64,000 nt of DNA from Kiloniella majae (GCF_002118315.1 NZ_MTSZ01000001.1:310001-374000); one strand, 5' to 3'; numbered from the stretch's first letter, positions 35,784 to 44,721 are shown. The notes: generated by a model not told the origin, from the sequence alone. Translations and numbers: made by a program.

Positions 35784-36602
35784 ATGTTGTTCCAAAACTC
35801 ATTCAGAGCCTGTTGTTTTGTTTTCCTTAAGCTCCCCCTTTCCAAGCTTACAACCAAAGGTCCTACTGTTGCATTCCTGGCTGTCGTGGTTTTTACCTTT
35901 ATGGGGATTAGCTTAATGACCAGCGACGCCAGCTCTATTTTAACGACACCATTTCCACTACACTGCAACTATGGTTGTCCGATAAAAAAAGGCTCTCAAA
36001 AAACGGATACCGATCCCAATCCGCTTTTTACGATGGGGGTACAAAATGATGGGAAGCCAGGGCATTGGTTGGCCTACTACGTTACGACAACAATCTTGAA
36101 AGAACGGGATGAGAGGAGAGCGGAATACAATGACCCTTCTCTGTCAATTTTATCTGACACAACAACCTCGACACCAGATTTCTTTTGGGGCAACGGATCA
36201 CCGGCCTGGGAAAGCCTTCTGACAATGGAAGAAAGGCTCGCTCAAGAGCCAGGGATTGCTCATACCTTTGTACTGACTGGGCTGCTCCGTCATTATACGG
36301 ACAAAACTTTGCGACAAGATCCAACGGTCCTTACTGGTCAAAATGATTCTACCCTTGAAATCAATCTCCAAGCCAGTTTGTGGAAAATAATTTCAATTAA
36401 CACAACAGCACATACCTTTGTAAGTGCATTTATCTTTCCCTCCGGATCAGAAAAAGCGGAAAACTATTGTCCGTTCATTGTCGATGTATCCGCCATCGAA
36501 AGAGAAACCGGATTTACCTTCTTTCCGCTGACAAACCAGCTACTTCCGGAACAGCGCGAAAACCATTTTCAAGAATTGCACCCCTATATAGAGTGCTCTT
36601 GA
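35784..36602 (+). CDS. exported or anchored NUC1-like nuclease homologue lacking DRGH
   Basis: A 272-residue protein with an N-terminal hydrophobic segment (about 28-46). The rest follows the bacterial DNA/RNA non-specific endonuclease order: HCNYGCPIKKG (CxYGCP motif), GHWLAYYVT, FVLTGLLRHY, SLWKIISIN and the closing VSAIERETGFTFFPL. Where the catalytic DRGH should be, between RRAEYNDPSL and the FVLTG strand, the sequence reads PDFFWGNGSPAWESLL, with no histidine or Asp-Arg-Gly. It is either a pseudoenzyme or a strongly diverged nuclease. It follows the two-domain protein by 42 bp and precedes a small exported protein by 4 bp. Confidence 0.65.
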   Translation: MLFQNSFRACCFVFLKLPLSKLTTKGPTVAFLAVVVFTFMGISLMTSDASSILTTPFPLHCNYGCPIKKGSQKTDTDPNPLFTMGVQNDGKPGHWLAYYVTTTILKERDERRAEYNDPSLSILSDTTTSTPDFFWGNGSPAWESLLTMEERLAQEPGIAHTFVLTGLLRHYTDKTLRQDPTVLTGQNDSTLEINLQASLWKIISINTTAHTFVSAFIFPSGSEKAENYCPFIVDVSAIERETGFTFFPLTNQLLPEQRENHFQELHPYIECS

Positions 36603-36606
36603 GCAT

Positions 36607-36969
36607 TTGATATATTTGACTAAGTTACTTTATCTTGCCTTGTTCTTCGGCACTTTGTTTTCTTCATTATCATCAGAAGTCGGAGCACCAGATATCCCTA
36701 TCTCGGAAGAAATAGCCCTCGTGCACGGAGTACCTGTCTCAATTGATAACAATACAACACTCGAACTCATTTATGTATTGGATGAACGACAAGTTCCGAA
36801 CAAACAATCAAAGCTATATTTTGGACTGAAAATTAAAAGGATAGATGAAGAAGCTTTAATAGAAATAAGTCCAGAATCTTTTACTGCGTGGAAAACTTAT
36901 CATTTCAAATATATGAGCTCTTACTCAAGCACTCTACGCATCAAGATTTCCATGATTAACGATAAATAG
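36607..36969 (+). CDS. small exported protein, third gene of the secreted trio
   Basis: A 120-residue protein with an N-terminal hydrophobic segment (LTKLLYLALFFGTLFSSLSS) that reads as a signal peptide. The ~95-residue mature part is predicted beta-rich with no cysteine: TLELIYVLDERQVPN and KLYFGLKIKRIDEEALIEI. The start is TTG at 36607, or TTG at 36616, with only a weak GAG site, so this gene is less certain than its neighbours. It starts four bases after the nuclease-like gene, suggesting coupled translation. No family is recognised. A partner or inhibitor role is possible but unproven. Confidence 0.5.
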   Translation: MIYLTKLLYLALFFGTLFSSLSSEVGAPDIPISEEIALVHGVPVSIDNNTTLELIYVLDERQVPNKQSKLYFGLKIKRIDEEALIEISPESFTAWKTYHFKYMSSYSSTLRIKISMINDK

Positions 36970-36989
36970 AAAGTTACATTTTCTATTTT
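36967..36989 (+). terminator. weak terminator after the secreted trio
   Basis: TAGAAA (36967-36972) and TTTCTA (36980-36985) form a six-base-pair stem followed by TTTT. It overlaps the stop codon of the 36607 gene. The stem is short and AT-rich. Confidence 0.4.
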
Positions 36990-37128
36990 CACCCCACAAT
37001 CACGCAAGTCTCTCGCGAAGCAATAAAACCTTATTAACTTCGTACTCTCACCCTTTTAAGGGTATATCCCGGTCTCGATTTGCCACATCACTGCAAAAAA
37101 ATTTCTTCAAAAACTCCTTACACAAAAT

Positions 37129-38280
37129 TCACAAAACTTTTGGTACACTCACTCTTAAAATCAACCGCATCAAATCAGATCGTTTTTGCGTACCAGTTTT
37201 GAGAAAAATCGATTTAATCTGAGTTCGGGTCGTTGCAATAGAAACTTTGCGAATTTCTGAAATTTCCTCTGTGCTATAACCTTCCGCCAAAAGGGATGAA
37301 ATTTCAATCTCTGCCTTGGTTAAGCCATAGAGACCTTCCAAATTATTACAGGAAATACCACGGCGGCAGGCCGGATCAGTTAAAAACAATAATGTGCCTT
37401 CCTCAGAACGAGCAAAGTCATCCGGCTGACTGCATGCCGGGGAAACCTCCAGAATAAAAGCATCTCCTCCAGAATGCCGTTCGATAAAAATGGCACCCCC
37501 AAAAGCAATACCATTTGCTGCAATGGTTTCTTTACAGCCAGCCAAGAGTGATAAAAATACTGACTGAATACCTGCATTCTGAATACTCAGGCATTGCTCT
37601 CTGTCCCTTTTAATACCATCATCCAACGACAGGATGCGTTCTGCTTCATCATTGGTAAAAAGTATTTTCCCTTTCTTGGATACTAAAACCGCACCTACGG
37701 AAAGACGGTTCAGTGCATTAAGAGAACTTTTGACAGAACTTTCAAGCTGACATAACGGTTCCGCTAGTCGTAAGGCTCTAACCAAATGAGGTGCGAAAAT
37801 CTTGACCAATTCCTGAATAAAAACGGGATCAACTTTATTCCCTTGATCACTATAAAAAGTCACCAGATCATTATAGCCATCCCGCTTACCCAAATTGGCG
37901 AAATATCTGTTCCCCAATCCAAAGACATCAGCTTTCCATGCCGAAGCAGGTGCTCGGGAACTTGAATAGTTTTCTATGCTCAGACATAGATCCTGCTCGG
38001 CAATCAAGGCATGGGGAATAAATTTTCCAATCCCCCCCAAAACTTTTGCTTCATCCGAGGCAAAATCCTTGGAAAATTCGCTATGTGCTTTTTTATTCAA
38101 CGGATAACTGCGCTGAGTAATTTGCAATACACTGTTAGCCGGATCCACACGCAAAATATTGACTGCCCCCACACCGGCCATTGTTGCAAGTTTACCAAGC
38201 TGACTTGTCCACGTTTCATTATCCAAAACAGTGTCATATGTTTCAGATATGAATTTTAAATGTTCTTCTGTAATACGCAT
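37129..38280 (-). CDS. LuxR-type HTH transcriptional regulator
   Basis: A 383-residue regulator whose last ~65 residues are a LuxR/GerE helix-turn-helix: GLTKAEIEISSLLAEGYSTEEISEIRKVSIATTRTQIKSIFLKTG, matching the family except for a divergent second half of the recognition region. The N-terminal ~300 residues contain a possible PAS-like core near residues 185-290 (VGAVLVSKKGKILFTNDEAERIL). No receiver or autoinducer domain is seen, so the input signal is unknown. It is transcribed alone and converges with the exported trio. Confidence 0.88.
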   Translation of the reverse strand: MRITEEHLKFISETYDTVLDNETWTSQLGKLATMAGVGAVNILRVDPANSVLQITQRSYPLNKKAHSEFSKDFASDEAKVLGGIGKFIPHALIAEQDLCLSIENYSSSRAPASAWKADVFGLGNRYFANLGKRDGYNDLVTFYSDQGNKVDPVFIQELVKIFAPHLVRALRLAEPLCQLESSVKSSLNALNRLSVGAVLVSKKGKILFTNDEAERILSLDDGIKRDREQCLSIQNAGIQSVFLSLLAGCKETIAANGIAFGGAIFIERHSGGDAFILEVSPACSQPDDFARSEEGTLLFLTDPACRRGISCNNLEGLYGLTKAEIEISSLLAEGYSTEEISEIRKVSIATTRTQIKSIFLKTGTQKRSDLMRLILRVSVPKVL

Positions 38281-38401
38281 GTGATTCCAACGAAACCATG
38301 AATTATTATAACAGTACTCTTACCTTCACATCACCGGATATATCTCGGCTCATTAGATGAAAGATCTAAGCAATAAGCCTCTTTTAATAAGATCAGAATT
38401 T

Positions 38402-39220
38402 CTAATTTAAATTCAGGTCTTTCAGGACAAGATATTTATTATCCGGCGTGTAAAAAGGGTGATCTTGGTATAGCTTCTGAACAACCGTCCTGATATCGGT
38501 CTCTAAAACATCGACAAGTTCTTCGGCCTTTTCTGCAATCGATCCAGAATAATCCTTTGAAAAAGTCATCTTAGAAGGATCAATCCAGCCTTCTGCAACA
38601 AATCCACGAGCCTTTTTCTCGCAACGGCATGAGTTTGAGGGATCAATCAACCCACAACGCCCTCCCATAAAGTTACGAATATCTTGTACTGCTCGTGATT
38701 TTAATTTTCGAAATCCCGACGGGTTTACATCAAATATATAAGCACCTGTTTTGTGATCAACATCCAAAATTTCACCCAGAATATAAGCTAATCTTTGGTC
38801 AGCTGAGAGACACATTAACATACCTATGGTACAACTCACTTTGACTTCTTTTAGGAGCAGATCATCCTCTGGCGTTGCACCAAGGTTGCTATCTTTTATA
38901 GTATCCAACCCAGCATCAAAATCATCAAACCCCAATTGTGGAGCACGATTTTTCTTTTCTTTCTCGTTCAAAAAATGATTAACAGTCATTTTATAAACCC
39001 AAGCTTTGAAAGAAACGTCCTTGGTATATTTATTCAGGTTTGTGATCATTCTCACGATCACATCCTGTGTGATATCCAATGCCTCTTCATGCTTAAACAC
39101 CATACGTCTGGCAACGTTAAACACAAAATCATAATATCGTGTAACAAGCTTATTTAATGCTTCTTTATCGCCCTCACAGGCTTTTTGCACTAACTCAAAA
39201 TCATTTTGTTCAATAGGCAT
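38402..39220 (-). CDS. ECF-type sigma factor with Cys-containing C-terminal extension
   Basis: A 272-residue sigma-70 family protein. Sigma-2 is at about 8-80 (YYDFVFNVARRMVFKHEEALDITQDV, FKAWVYKMTVNHFLNEK) and sigma-4 at about 130-185 (LSADQRLAYILGEILDVDHKTGAYIFDVNPSGFRKLKSRA). A C-terminal extension of ~80 residues carries CGLIDPSNSCRCEKKARGF, three clustered cysteines that could bind metal or sense redox. No anti-sigma gene adjoins it. It starts eight bases after a flavodoxin-like gene, so the pair is an operon. The extension resembles that of ECF groups known from other phyla. Confidence 0.88.
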   Translation of the reverse strand: MPIEQNDFELVQKACEGDKEALNKLVTRYYDFVFNVARRMVFKHEEALDITQDVIVRMITNLNKYTKDVSFKAWVYKMTVNHFLNEKEKKNRAPQLGFDDFDAGLDTIKDSNLGATPEDDLLLKEVKVSCTIGMLMCLSADQRLAYILGEILDVDHKTGAYIFDVNPSGFRKLKSRAVQDIRNFMGGRCGLIDPSNSCRCEKKARGFVAEGWIDPSKMTFSKDYSGSIAEKAEELVDVLETDIRTVVQKLYQDHPFYTPDNKYLVLKDLNLN

Positions 39221-39228
39221 TTAATTAA

Positions 39229-39804
39229 TCACGCTATTCGATTATTCATAAAAGGCCTGTATTGAGAAACACAACTGGCTACTCGTACAATATTTTGGGC
39301 ATGAGTTTTCGCAACATTTAAACTATCCACTGATATCTCTTTTGGACACATGTTCTCATTGGCAGACAGAGCATAAGCACCCCATTGTAACCCTCCTTTA
39401 TCAAAGCCCACAGTGTTTTTAGGTAACGGAACATAAACCAGTCCCATTTCTAGTAATACATTTGCCAAAGATATCATTGTAACTTCTACACCAGCACCCG
39501 CCTTGCCAAAACCGCCACCTGTAGCGAAACAACCGGCAACTTTGCCAACGATTTCGTCTTCTATCCAAAGAGATGCCATGACAGTATCAATCATAGCTTT
39601 TAGTTTATGATCAATCCCTCCCATTTTCACAGGTGTACCGATTATTATCGCATCTGCGTCAATAAAATCTTGTGCCATCACCTTATCACACTCAATTAAC
39701 TTGGCTTGATCAAACCCCAGTTCCTTAACTCCTACCAGCATTGCTTCGGCCATACGACGGGTGCTCCCGTTATGGGAGCAATATGTAATCAGTGTTTTTG
39801 TCAT
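39229..39804 (-). CDS. flavodoxin-fold (WrbA/NAD(P)H-quinone reductase-like) protein
   Basis: A 191-residue FMN-binding protein. The phosphate loop YCSHNGSTRRMAEAM is at 8-22, the second FMN loop IIGTPVKMGGIDHKLKAMID is near 55-75, and AGCFATGGGFGKAGAG near 90 is the third. It resembles WrbA and related quinone reductases but is not a clear orthologue. It is immediately upstream of an ECF sigma factor gene (8-bp gap) with which it is surely co-transcribed, suggesting a redox or quinone stress circuit. Confidence 0.85.
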   Translation of the reverse strand: MTKTLITYCSHNGSTRRMAEAMLVGVKELGFDQAKLIECDKVMAQDFIDADAIIIGTPVKMGGIDHKLKAMIDTVMASLWIEDEIVGKVAGCFATGGGFGKAGAGVEVTMISLANVLLEMGLVYVPLPKNTVGFDKGGLQWGAYALSANENMCPKEISVDSLNVAKTHAQNIVRVASCVSQYRPFMNNRIA

Positions 39805-40082
39805 TTAATTACCTATAATTACAGCTCTATAGATACCTAAACAATTGGCAATCAAATGTGTGACGAAAGTTTTCAAATAAAACTCATACCTGTTGATTTT
39901 TTTCTGTATCACCATGCTTGATCTAACTTTATAGAGTTATTTTGCCAAAGCTAATTTATCACAACCTGAAAATTATCAGATAGATGGCAAATATTCCTTC
40001 TTGTTAAAAAGCAGGATTTTCTCTTTATTCTATGTGGCTGATTGTAGCCATTACATTGCAATATATTTACAAGGTGACACAA

Positions 40083-40868
40083 CTATTTACGCCCATCCAA
40101 TGACACATTAAAGCCGACAATTTTGAAAACTTCGCCTTCTCGCAGATATTTTATAGTGAATGAATATTTATACATCTTGTTGAAATAATACCCATCGATT
40201 GCATGAACCAAATCGCCCTGTTCTTTATCATATTTCTCGATAAAAACTTGCGTTTCTAATAAATCAGAAATTTCATCAGCATAGCCCTTGAAGGGACCAT
40301 AGAGATTAATAAATTCAGCTTCGCTATATTGCTGTTGAAAGGCTTCCGCAAAATTCTTGTAAAAAAAGATTAGATCATCATTGCGAACAGCTGATAGGAA
40401 AATTCGTAAATCCAGGGGGATGCGACTTTCCAGTTCTTTTTGCACCCCAATCTCGGTTCCTTGATTGTTTTTATCCAGCCCAGTCAAATTTAAGGCGTAA
40501 ATTCTCCAGTCATCCTCATCTTGCCCTAAAATAAAATCAAAATGAGTGCTTTGTTCATTTTCGTTAGTCAAATGCCCAGAGACGAAACCGACTTCATTCT
40601 CTCTGTAGCGGTCTGCCCAGCTAATTTTTCCATCACGATCAAAAGAATAATTCTCCACATGAGATCTAAAACCCTCATAGGTAAGCTCATTCTGCAGATC
40701 ATTTGAAAGAAGGTTATAGGCCAATTTTGTTTCCTTACTCTGCAAAGAAGCAATAAATACTTCACCTGTCTTTTCCAGACTATTGATCTGAAAAACAACA
40801 ATGACAACAAGCAAGCAAACTAAACTACAGATCAAAAAGGCACCTTTTGCGATCGTTTTTAATGTCAT
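40083..40868 (-). CDS. membrane-anchored protein, possibly two NTF2-like domains
   Basis: A 261-residue protein with one N-terminal transmembrane segment (about 9-29) and a ~230-residue extracytoplasmic part. Two halves look alike: each begins with a helix and cavity-type motif (FIASLQSKETKLAYNLLSND; FLSAVRNDDLIFFYKNFAEA) and ends in a beta strand with an aromatic pattern (WRIYALNL; FKIVGFNV), as in DUF4864/SnoaL-like folds. The ATG at 40868 has AAGGA six bases upstream, while the ATG at 40919 is poorly placed. The function is unknown. Confidence 0.6.
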   Translation of the reverse strand: MTLKTIAKGAFLICSLVCLLVVIVVFQINSLEKTGEVFIASLQSKETKLAYNLLSNDLQNELTYEGFRSHVENYSFDRDGKISWADRYRENEVGFVSGHLTNENEQSTHFDFILGQDEDDWRIYALNLTGLDKNNQGTEIGVQKELESRIPLDLRIFLSAVRNDDLIFFYKNFAEAFQQQYSEAEFINLYGPFKGYADEISDLLETQVFIEKYDKEQGDLVHAIDGYYFNKMYKYSFTIKYLREGEVFKIVGFNVSLDGRK

Positions 40869-41192
40869 GCTCATTCCTTTTTGCACCTTAACTTTACCAA
40901 CGGAATTGCTATTCGACATTACCTACTTTTCGATCGCTTCGTGCCAAGTCGATACAACTTCTTCACTTGTTTCACTTCCCTCACCTCACCGCATCCCCTA
41001 AATGAGGTATATACAACTATATTATCGAAAACTATTCGCTGACACTCGACTAAACCAGTTTCTCTCCAATATTTGATGCCCTTATAGGCAATCACAGACA
41101 CTCAAGTTTAATGAAACTATCACTTGCTATTCAAAAGCAAAATGTTCACTATACGTTCTTATTGTTTGCGAAATAAATTACAGAGAATATAA

Positions 41193-41744
41193 ATGGCTAA
41201 ATCCGATAAACTATCTGATAAGCATTGCATATTTATCCAACAACAGCCTCTTTTCTTTGTCGCAACAGCGGGAAAAGACAGCCGGGTAAATCTTTCACCA
41301 AAAGGCCTGGATAGTCTGCGTATCATTAATCCAAACCGGATCATGTGGTTAAATCTCAGCGGCAGCGGGAATGAAACAGCAGCTCATTTGCTTGACGTTA
41401 ATCGTATGACGCTCATGTTTTGTGCCTTCGAGGGCGCAGCGCTAATTCTGCGCGTATACGCTCAGGCTAGTATTCTACATCCCAGAGACGATGGATGGAA
41501 CGAAGCACTTTCTAATTTTCCCGAAGCAGCAGGCAGCCGACAGATATTCGATATGACAATCGATCTTGTTCAAACGTCTTGTGGAACTGGTGTACCAGAA
41601 ATGAGCTTCGTCAAAAGCCGGGCAGAGAAAGAGCTGCTACCCTTCTACGAAGAAATGGGGCCAGAGGGAGTAGAGAAATACTGGGCGCGCAAAAATGTTA
41701 AAAGCATAGATGGTCATGCCACCGGAATTTTTAACGACGATTAA
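41193..41744 (+). CDS. pyridoxamine 5'-phosphate oxidase-like flavin-binding protein
   Basis: A 183-residue cytoplasmic protein of the PNPOx split-barrel family. The opening QQQPLFFVATAGKDSRVNLSPKG, then NRIMWLNLSGSGNETAAHLL and RMTLMFCAFEGAALILRVYA, are the usual barrel strands. Family members bind FMN or F420 and reduce small substrates or act in heme and vitamin B6 chemistry; this branch is uncharacterised. It converges with an SDR gene 14 bp away. Confidence 0.85.
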   Translation: MAKSDKLSDKHCIFIQQQPLFFVATAGKDSRVNLSPKGLDSLRIINPNRIMWLNLSGSGNETAAHLLDVNRMTLMFCAFEGAALILRVYAQASILHPRDDGWNEALSNFPEAAGSRQIFDMTIDLVQTSCGTGVPEMSFVKSRAEKELLPFYEEMGPEGVEKYWARKNVKSIDGHATGIFNDD

Positions 41745-41758
41745 AATAATCCGCCTTC

Positions 41759-42469
41759 TTAATCGGGAATAACCTGTCCGTCCCAGGCAAGAATTTGACC
41801 GCTCTTATCCGGCGTTATCTCTTTGATAACTGAAATCATTTTTTCTGCTGAATAGTCTGAAGGAAACAACTTGCCTTTGGGAACATTTGCCTGAAAAGGC
41901 TTGGAGAGATCGCTATCAACCGTTCCCGGATGCAGGCCTATAATAACAGCATTCTTATTGGTTCTTTTAATTTCAATACTCGCCGTCTTAATAAACATAT
42001 TAAGCGCCGTCTTTGACATACGGTACGCATACCATCCCCCCAGACGATTATCACCAATAGATCCAACCCTCGCTGAAATTGCAGCAAAAACAGAACGTGA
42101 CTTTCGATTTAACTTGGGAAGAAAGTGTTTAGCAACCAAGGTTGGCCCAATTGTATTCACTGCATAGAGTTCGGCTAACTTCTCATAAGATAAATCTTTG
42201 AGCGACTTTTCCGGCATCAAGTCTTTGTCATGAAGCTTTCCTGTCGCCACAATAACAAGATCAACAGGCTCCTTGATCATATTTGCCTTAAGTGAAAGTT
42301 CTTCTTCATTTAAGAAGTCCAGCTCATAGCAGGTTATTTTCGGTAAGAAATAAGGTATCTCACGTCTGGAAAACACATGTAAAAATGCAGATGGATATTC
42401 GCTAGAGAGTTTTTGAACCAAGGCTTTGCCAATCGTCCCCGAGCCACCAAAAACAACAATATTATCCAT
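41759..42469 (-). CDS. short-chain dehydrogenase/reductase (CsgA-like)
   Basis: A 236-residue SDR enzyme. The nucleotide-binding GGSGTIGKAL is at residues 8-17, followed by a basic RR near 35 that favours NADP. The catalytic residues fit: ISARVGSIGD, and Tyr and Lys in YAYRMSKTALN near 150. The NAA-type motif is replaced by VATGK. The substrate is unknown. It lies 37 bp downstream of an FAH-family gene on the same strand, with AGGAAGT before its ATG, so the two are probably co-transcribed. Confidence 0.88.
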   Translation of the reverse strand: MDNIVVFGGSGTIGKALVQKLSSEYPSAFLHVFSRREIPYFLPKITCYELDFLNEEELSLKANMIKEPVDLVIVATGKLHDKDLMPEKSLKDLSYEKLAELYAVNTIGPTLVAKHFLPKLNRKSRSVFAAISARVGSIGDNRLGGWYAYRMSKTALNMFIKTASIEIKRTNKNAVIIGLHPGTVDSDLSKPFQANVPKGKLFPSDYSAEKMISVIKEITPDKSGQILAWDGQVIPD

Positions 42470-42506
42470 ATATTTTACTTCCTATTGTCCATTTCACAAA
42501 ACCAGC

Positions 42507-43340
42507 TTAGGGCCACTTAATAACATTGCGTAAGACACCAACACCTTCGATCTCAACTGAGATTTCATCACCAGAAACGAGTGCTGAAGTTCGACCTGGT
42601 GTGCCCATGAAAATCATATCGCCAGGTTCTAACGTGAAATAATGGCTAAGATAACTAACAACTTTTTCTGGTTTATGGATCATATGAGCCGTGGTTTCCT
42701 GTTGAACAACTTTGCCATTTAATCTGGTGGTTAACAGCAGCTTGTTCCAATCAAGTCCTGTGACAATAGCTGGTCCCACTGGCCCAAATCCATCACTTGC
42801 TTTGGCCCGCATCCACTGAAGGTCACTGCCTTGCCAGGATCTTTCAGTCAAGTCATTCCCCGCCGTTATCCCAAAGATATATTCCCCAGCCTTTTCTTCT
42901 GTAACATTTTTGGCTTTCTTGCCAATAACAACTACCAGTTCTCCCTCAAAGTGAACATTTTGCGCATCTATGGGTACCAGGACATCCTGGTTATGACCGA
43001 TGAGCGAGGATGGTAATTTTAAAAAAAGCGGTGGAGGTGCATTAGCAGCTGAAGACATGTGGCTGGCAAAATTCATTCCGACAGCAAACACCTTCGCAGG
43101 ATCTGTCGGCGGCAAAAGCACAACATCTTGCAAAGTAACTGTATCATCTGAAAGTTCAGACAAGGGAAACAACCCTCCCTCTAACCGTGTGATTAGTTGT
43201 CCGGACAAGACACCGTAATAAATCTGCCCCTGTGACTCGTATCTCACATAACTTGCGCTTCGAAGGTCATCACTCTGGGCAACCTTGCCAAGATATAGAA
43301 GGCTAATACCGACCCAGATAACGATCAACTTTAGTTGCAT
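42507..43340 (-). CDS. FAH-family protein with N-terminal signal peptide
   Basis: A 277-residue protein of the fumarylacetoacetate hydrolase family. The metal-binding acids are visible in VHFEGELVVVIGKKAKN and ITAGNDLTERSWQGSDLQWMRAKASDGFGPVG, and the PGDMIFMGTPGRTSALVSGD C-terminus is canonical. Members hydrolyse or decarboxylate 2-oxo diacids in the cytoplasm. Here the first ~23 residues, LIVIWVGISLLYLGKVAQS, look like a signal peptide, and GAGGAAATC lies properly before this ATG, so the extension is translated. Export of such an enzyme is unusual. Confidence 0.85.
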   Translation of the reverse strand: MQLKLIVIWVGISLLYLGKVAQSDDLRSASYVRYESQGQIYYGVLSGQLITRLEGGLFPLSELSDDTVTLQDVVLLPPTDPAKVFAVGMNFASHMSSAANAPPPLFLKLPSSLIGHNQDVLVPIDAQNVHFEGELVVVIGKKAKNVTEEKAGEYIFGITAGNDLTERSWQGSDLQWMRAKASDGFGPVGPAIVTGLDWNKLLLTTRLNGKVVQQETTAHMIHKPEKVVSYLSHYFTLEPGDMIFMGTPGRTSALVSGDEISVEIEGVGVLRNVIKWP

Positions 43341-43589
43341 GATTTCCTCGCTTGTCAGTCACACACCCTAGATTTCCCAATAAGTGTAGCCCTCATATAT
43401 CAAACGATGGAAACATTATTTTCTAAGCTCATCATGCTTAAAATATAATGATCATCGGATTGGTTTACACCCTTTGAAATAAAGAAATATCAACGTGTTA
43501 ATCACCTCTATATTTACAAGTTCTCTTTTTGTAATTGCTTATATTGCTCGCCAAACATACCCTAATAAAAACTTGCACTTGGTGACATT

Positions 43590-43922
43590 ATGAAATCTCA
43601 GTACGAATTGTATATTTGTGATATCACAGGTGCGCATGAACCTGTTGCACTATTTATTTCGAATACTCCATTTCCCAATCAACAAGTCGGACAGCGTTTC
43701 GATGATCATGGGTGGGATAGATTAAGAGGAGTTGGTAAAATTGCTTCGGAACAAGAACCAAAGAGATACACAGTACATTCAATAAAAACGACACTCCTAA
43801 CCCAAAAAAATATAAATATCTTTCAAACCTGGCTAAACCTCTCTCCTTTTCATGGCAAAAGATCACCAGTTTTTGGAGATACGCCCCCAACCATGTCTTC
43901 GGAAGAAGCAAAGCAAAAATAA
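43590..43922 (+). CDS. hypothetical protein
   Basis: A 110-residue protein with no signal peptide or membrane segment. It begins with a beta-strand-rich portion (QYELYICDITGAHEPVALFI) and ends in a polar tail (SSEEAKQK). A GGTGAC site precedes the ATG. No family is recognised, and the neighbours give no hint. Codon usage looks like that of adjacent genes. Confidence 0.5.
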   Translation: MKSQYELYICDITGAHEPVALFISNTPFPNQQVGQRFDDHGWDRLRGVGKIASEQEPKRYTVHSIKTTLLTQKNINIFQTWLNLSPFHGKRSPVFGDTPPTMSSEEAKQK

Positions 43923-44265
43923 CTCTGCAGAATTAATTCGACACATTTTGGGAACGTTTAACTATCAGCTATAATTGATAAACTTAATATCATCATAAAA
44001 TCATAAGACTATGTATCTGTAATATTTTTTGATCAGGTTGAATAAGGGCATTTACTTTTTCCCCATTCTCGCTGTAGTATCCCCGTCACAAAATGAGAAG
44101 CCAAACACGAAGATACCTACAGTTCTCGTATTTGATGGCTCGCATAGTACAAAAATACAACACCAATATAATATATCAACAAGCTCTTGAAATTATAAAC
44201 ATTTCCGGAGCTTTATGCCATACAGACAAATCGAAGATCCAGATCAATCCGGGGGATAGGTTATC
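43923..44265. other. AT-rich intergenic region with a 14-codon upstream frame
   Basis: This 343-bp stretch contains promoter-like AT-rich DNA (about 43960-44030). A small frame at 44215-44259 has GGAG five bases before its ATG and ends six bases before the GTG of the next gene; it could be a leader peptide. I see no terminator or RNA gene. Confidence 0.4.
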
Positions 44266-44721
44266 GTGAGTCCTGACGACGGTAGCACTCAACATAATGC
44301 TTTGAATTACAAGGCACAGAACCAGACTTCGCATGAAGCGCTATATCAGGCTGCAATGCACCCCGGAAGCACGCGTCCACGGATAAGCCTTATTGCATCA
44401 GCAGCAACAACCTGCTCGATTATCCTCTGTTATGGCACGCTGATACTTATTAACCTGTTCGGCAAAATGGGTTTTGAAATTACTGTCAATGAAACTCTCT
44501 GGGCCGGTGCCATTACCATCGCGTCTCTTTTTGCCATTCTTGGCTTGTTTGCTAATCTCTTTCGCCATAAACACTTCTTACCACTTGTTATGGGGTGCCT
44601 TGGCTGTGGATTTGTGAATTTTGTCATGCATTTCGATGACAACATGTTCATTGAATTCACTGGCTTTGCCTGCCTTTGCTTAGCAGCAGTACTGGACTGG
44701 CGCGCCTTAAAAAGAAACTAA
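44266..44721 (+). CDS. small four-helix membrane protein
   Basis: A 151-residue inner-membrane protein with a ~38-residue polar N-terminal region and four hydrophobic segments (about 40-64, 74-96, 103-119 and 127-144). Two cysteines lie in MGCLGCGFVN. The start is GTG with a GGGGGATAGG stretch upstream. The function is unknown; a metal-transport (MerC-like) role was considered, but the motifs do not match. It precedes a ThrE-type exporter by 76 bp on the same strand. Confidence 0.6.
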   Translation: MSPDDGSTQHNALNYKAQNQTSHEALYQAAMHPGSTRPRISLIASAATTCSIILCYGTLILINLFGKMGFEITVNETLWAGAITIASLFAILGLFANLFRHKHFLPLVMGCLGCGFVNFVMHFDDNMFIEFTGFACLCLAAVLDWRALKRN

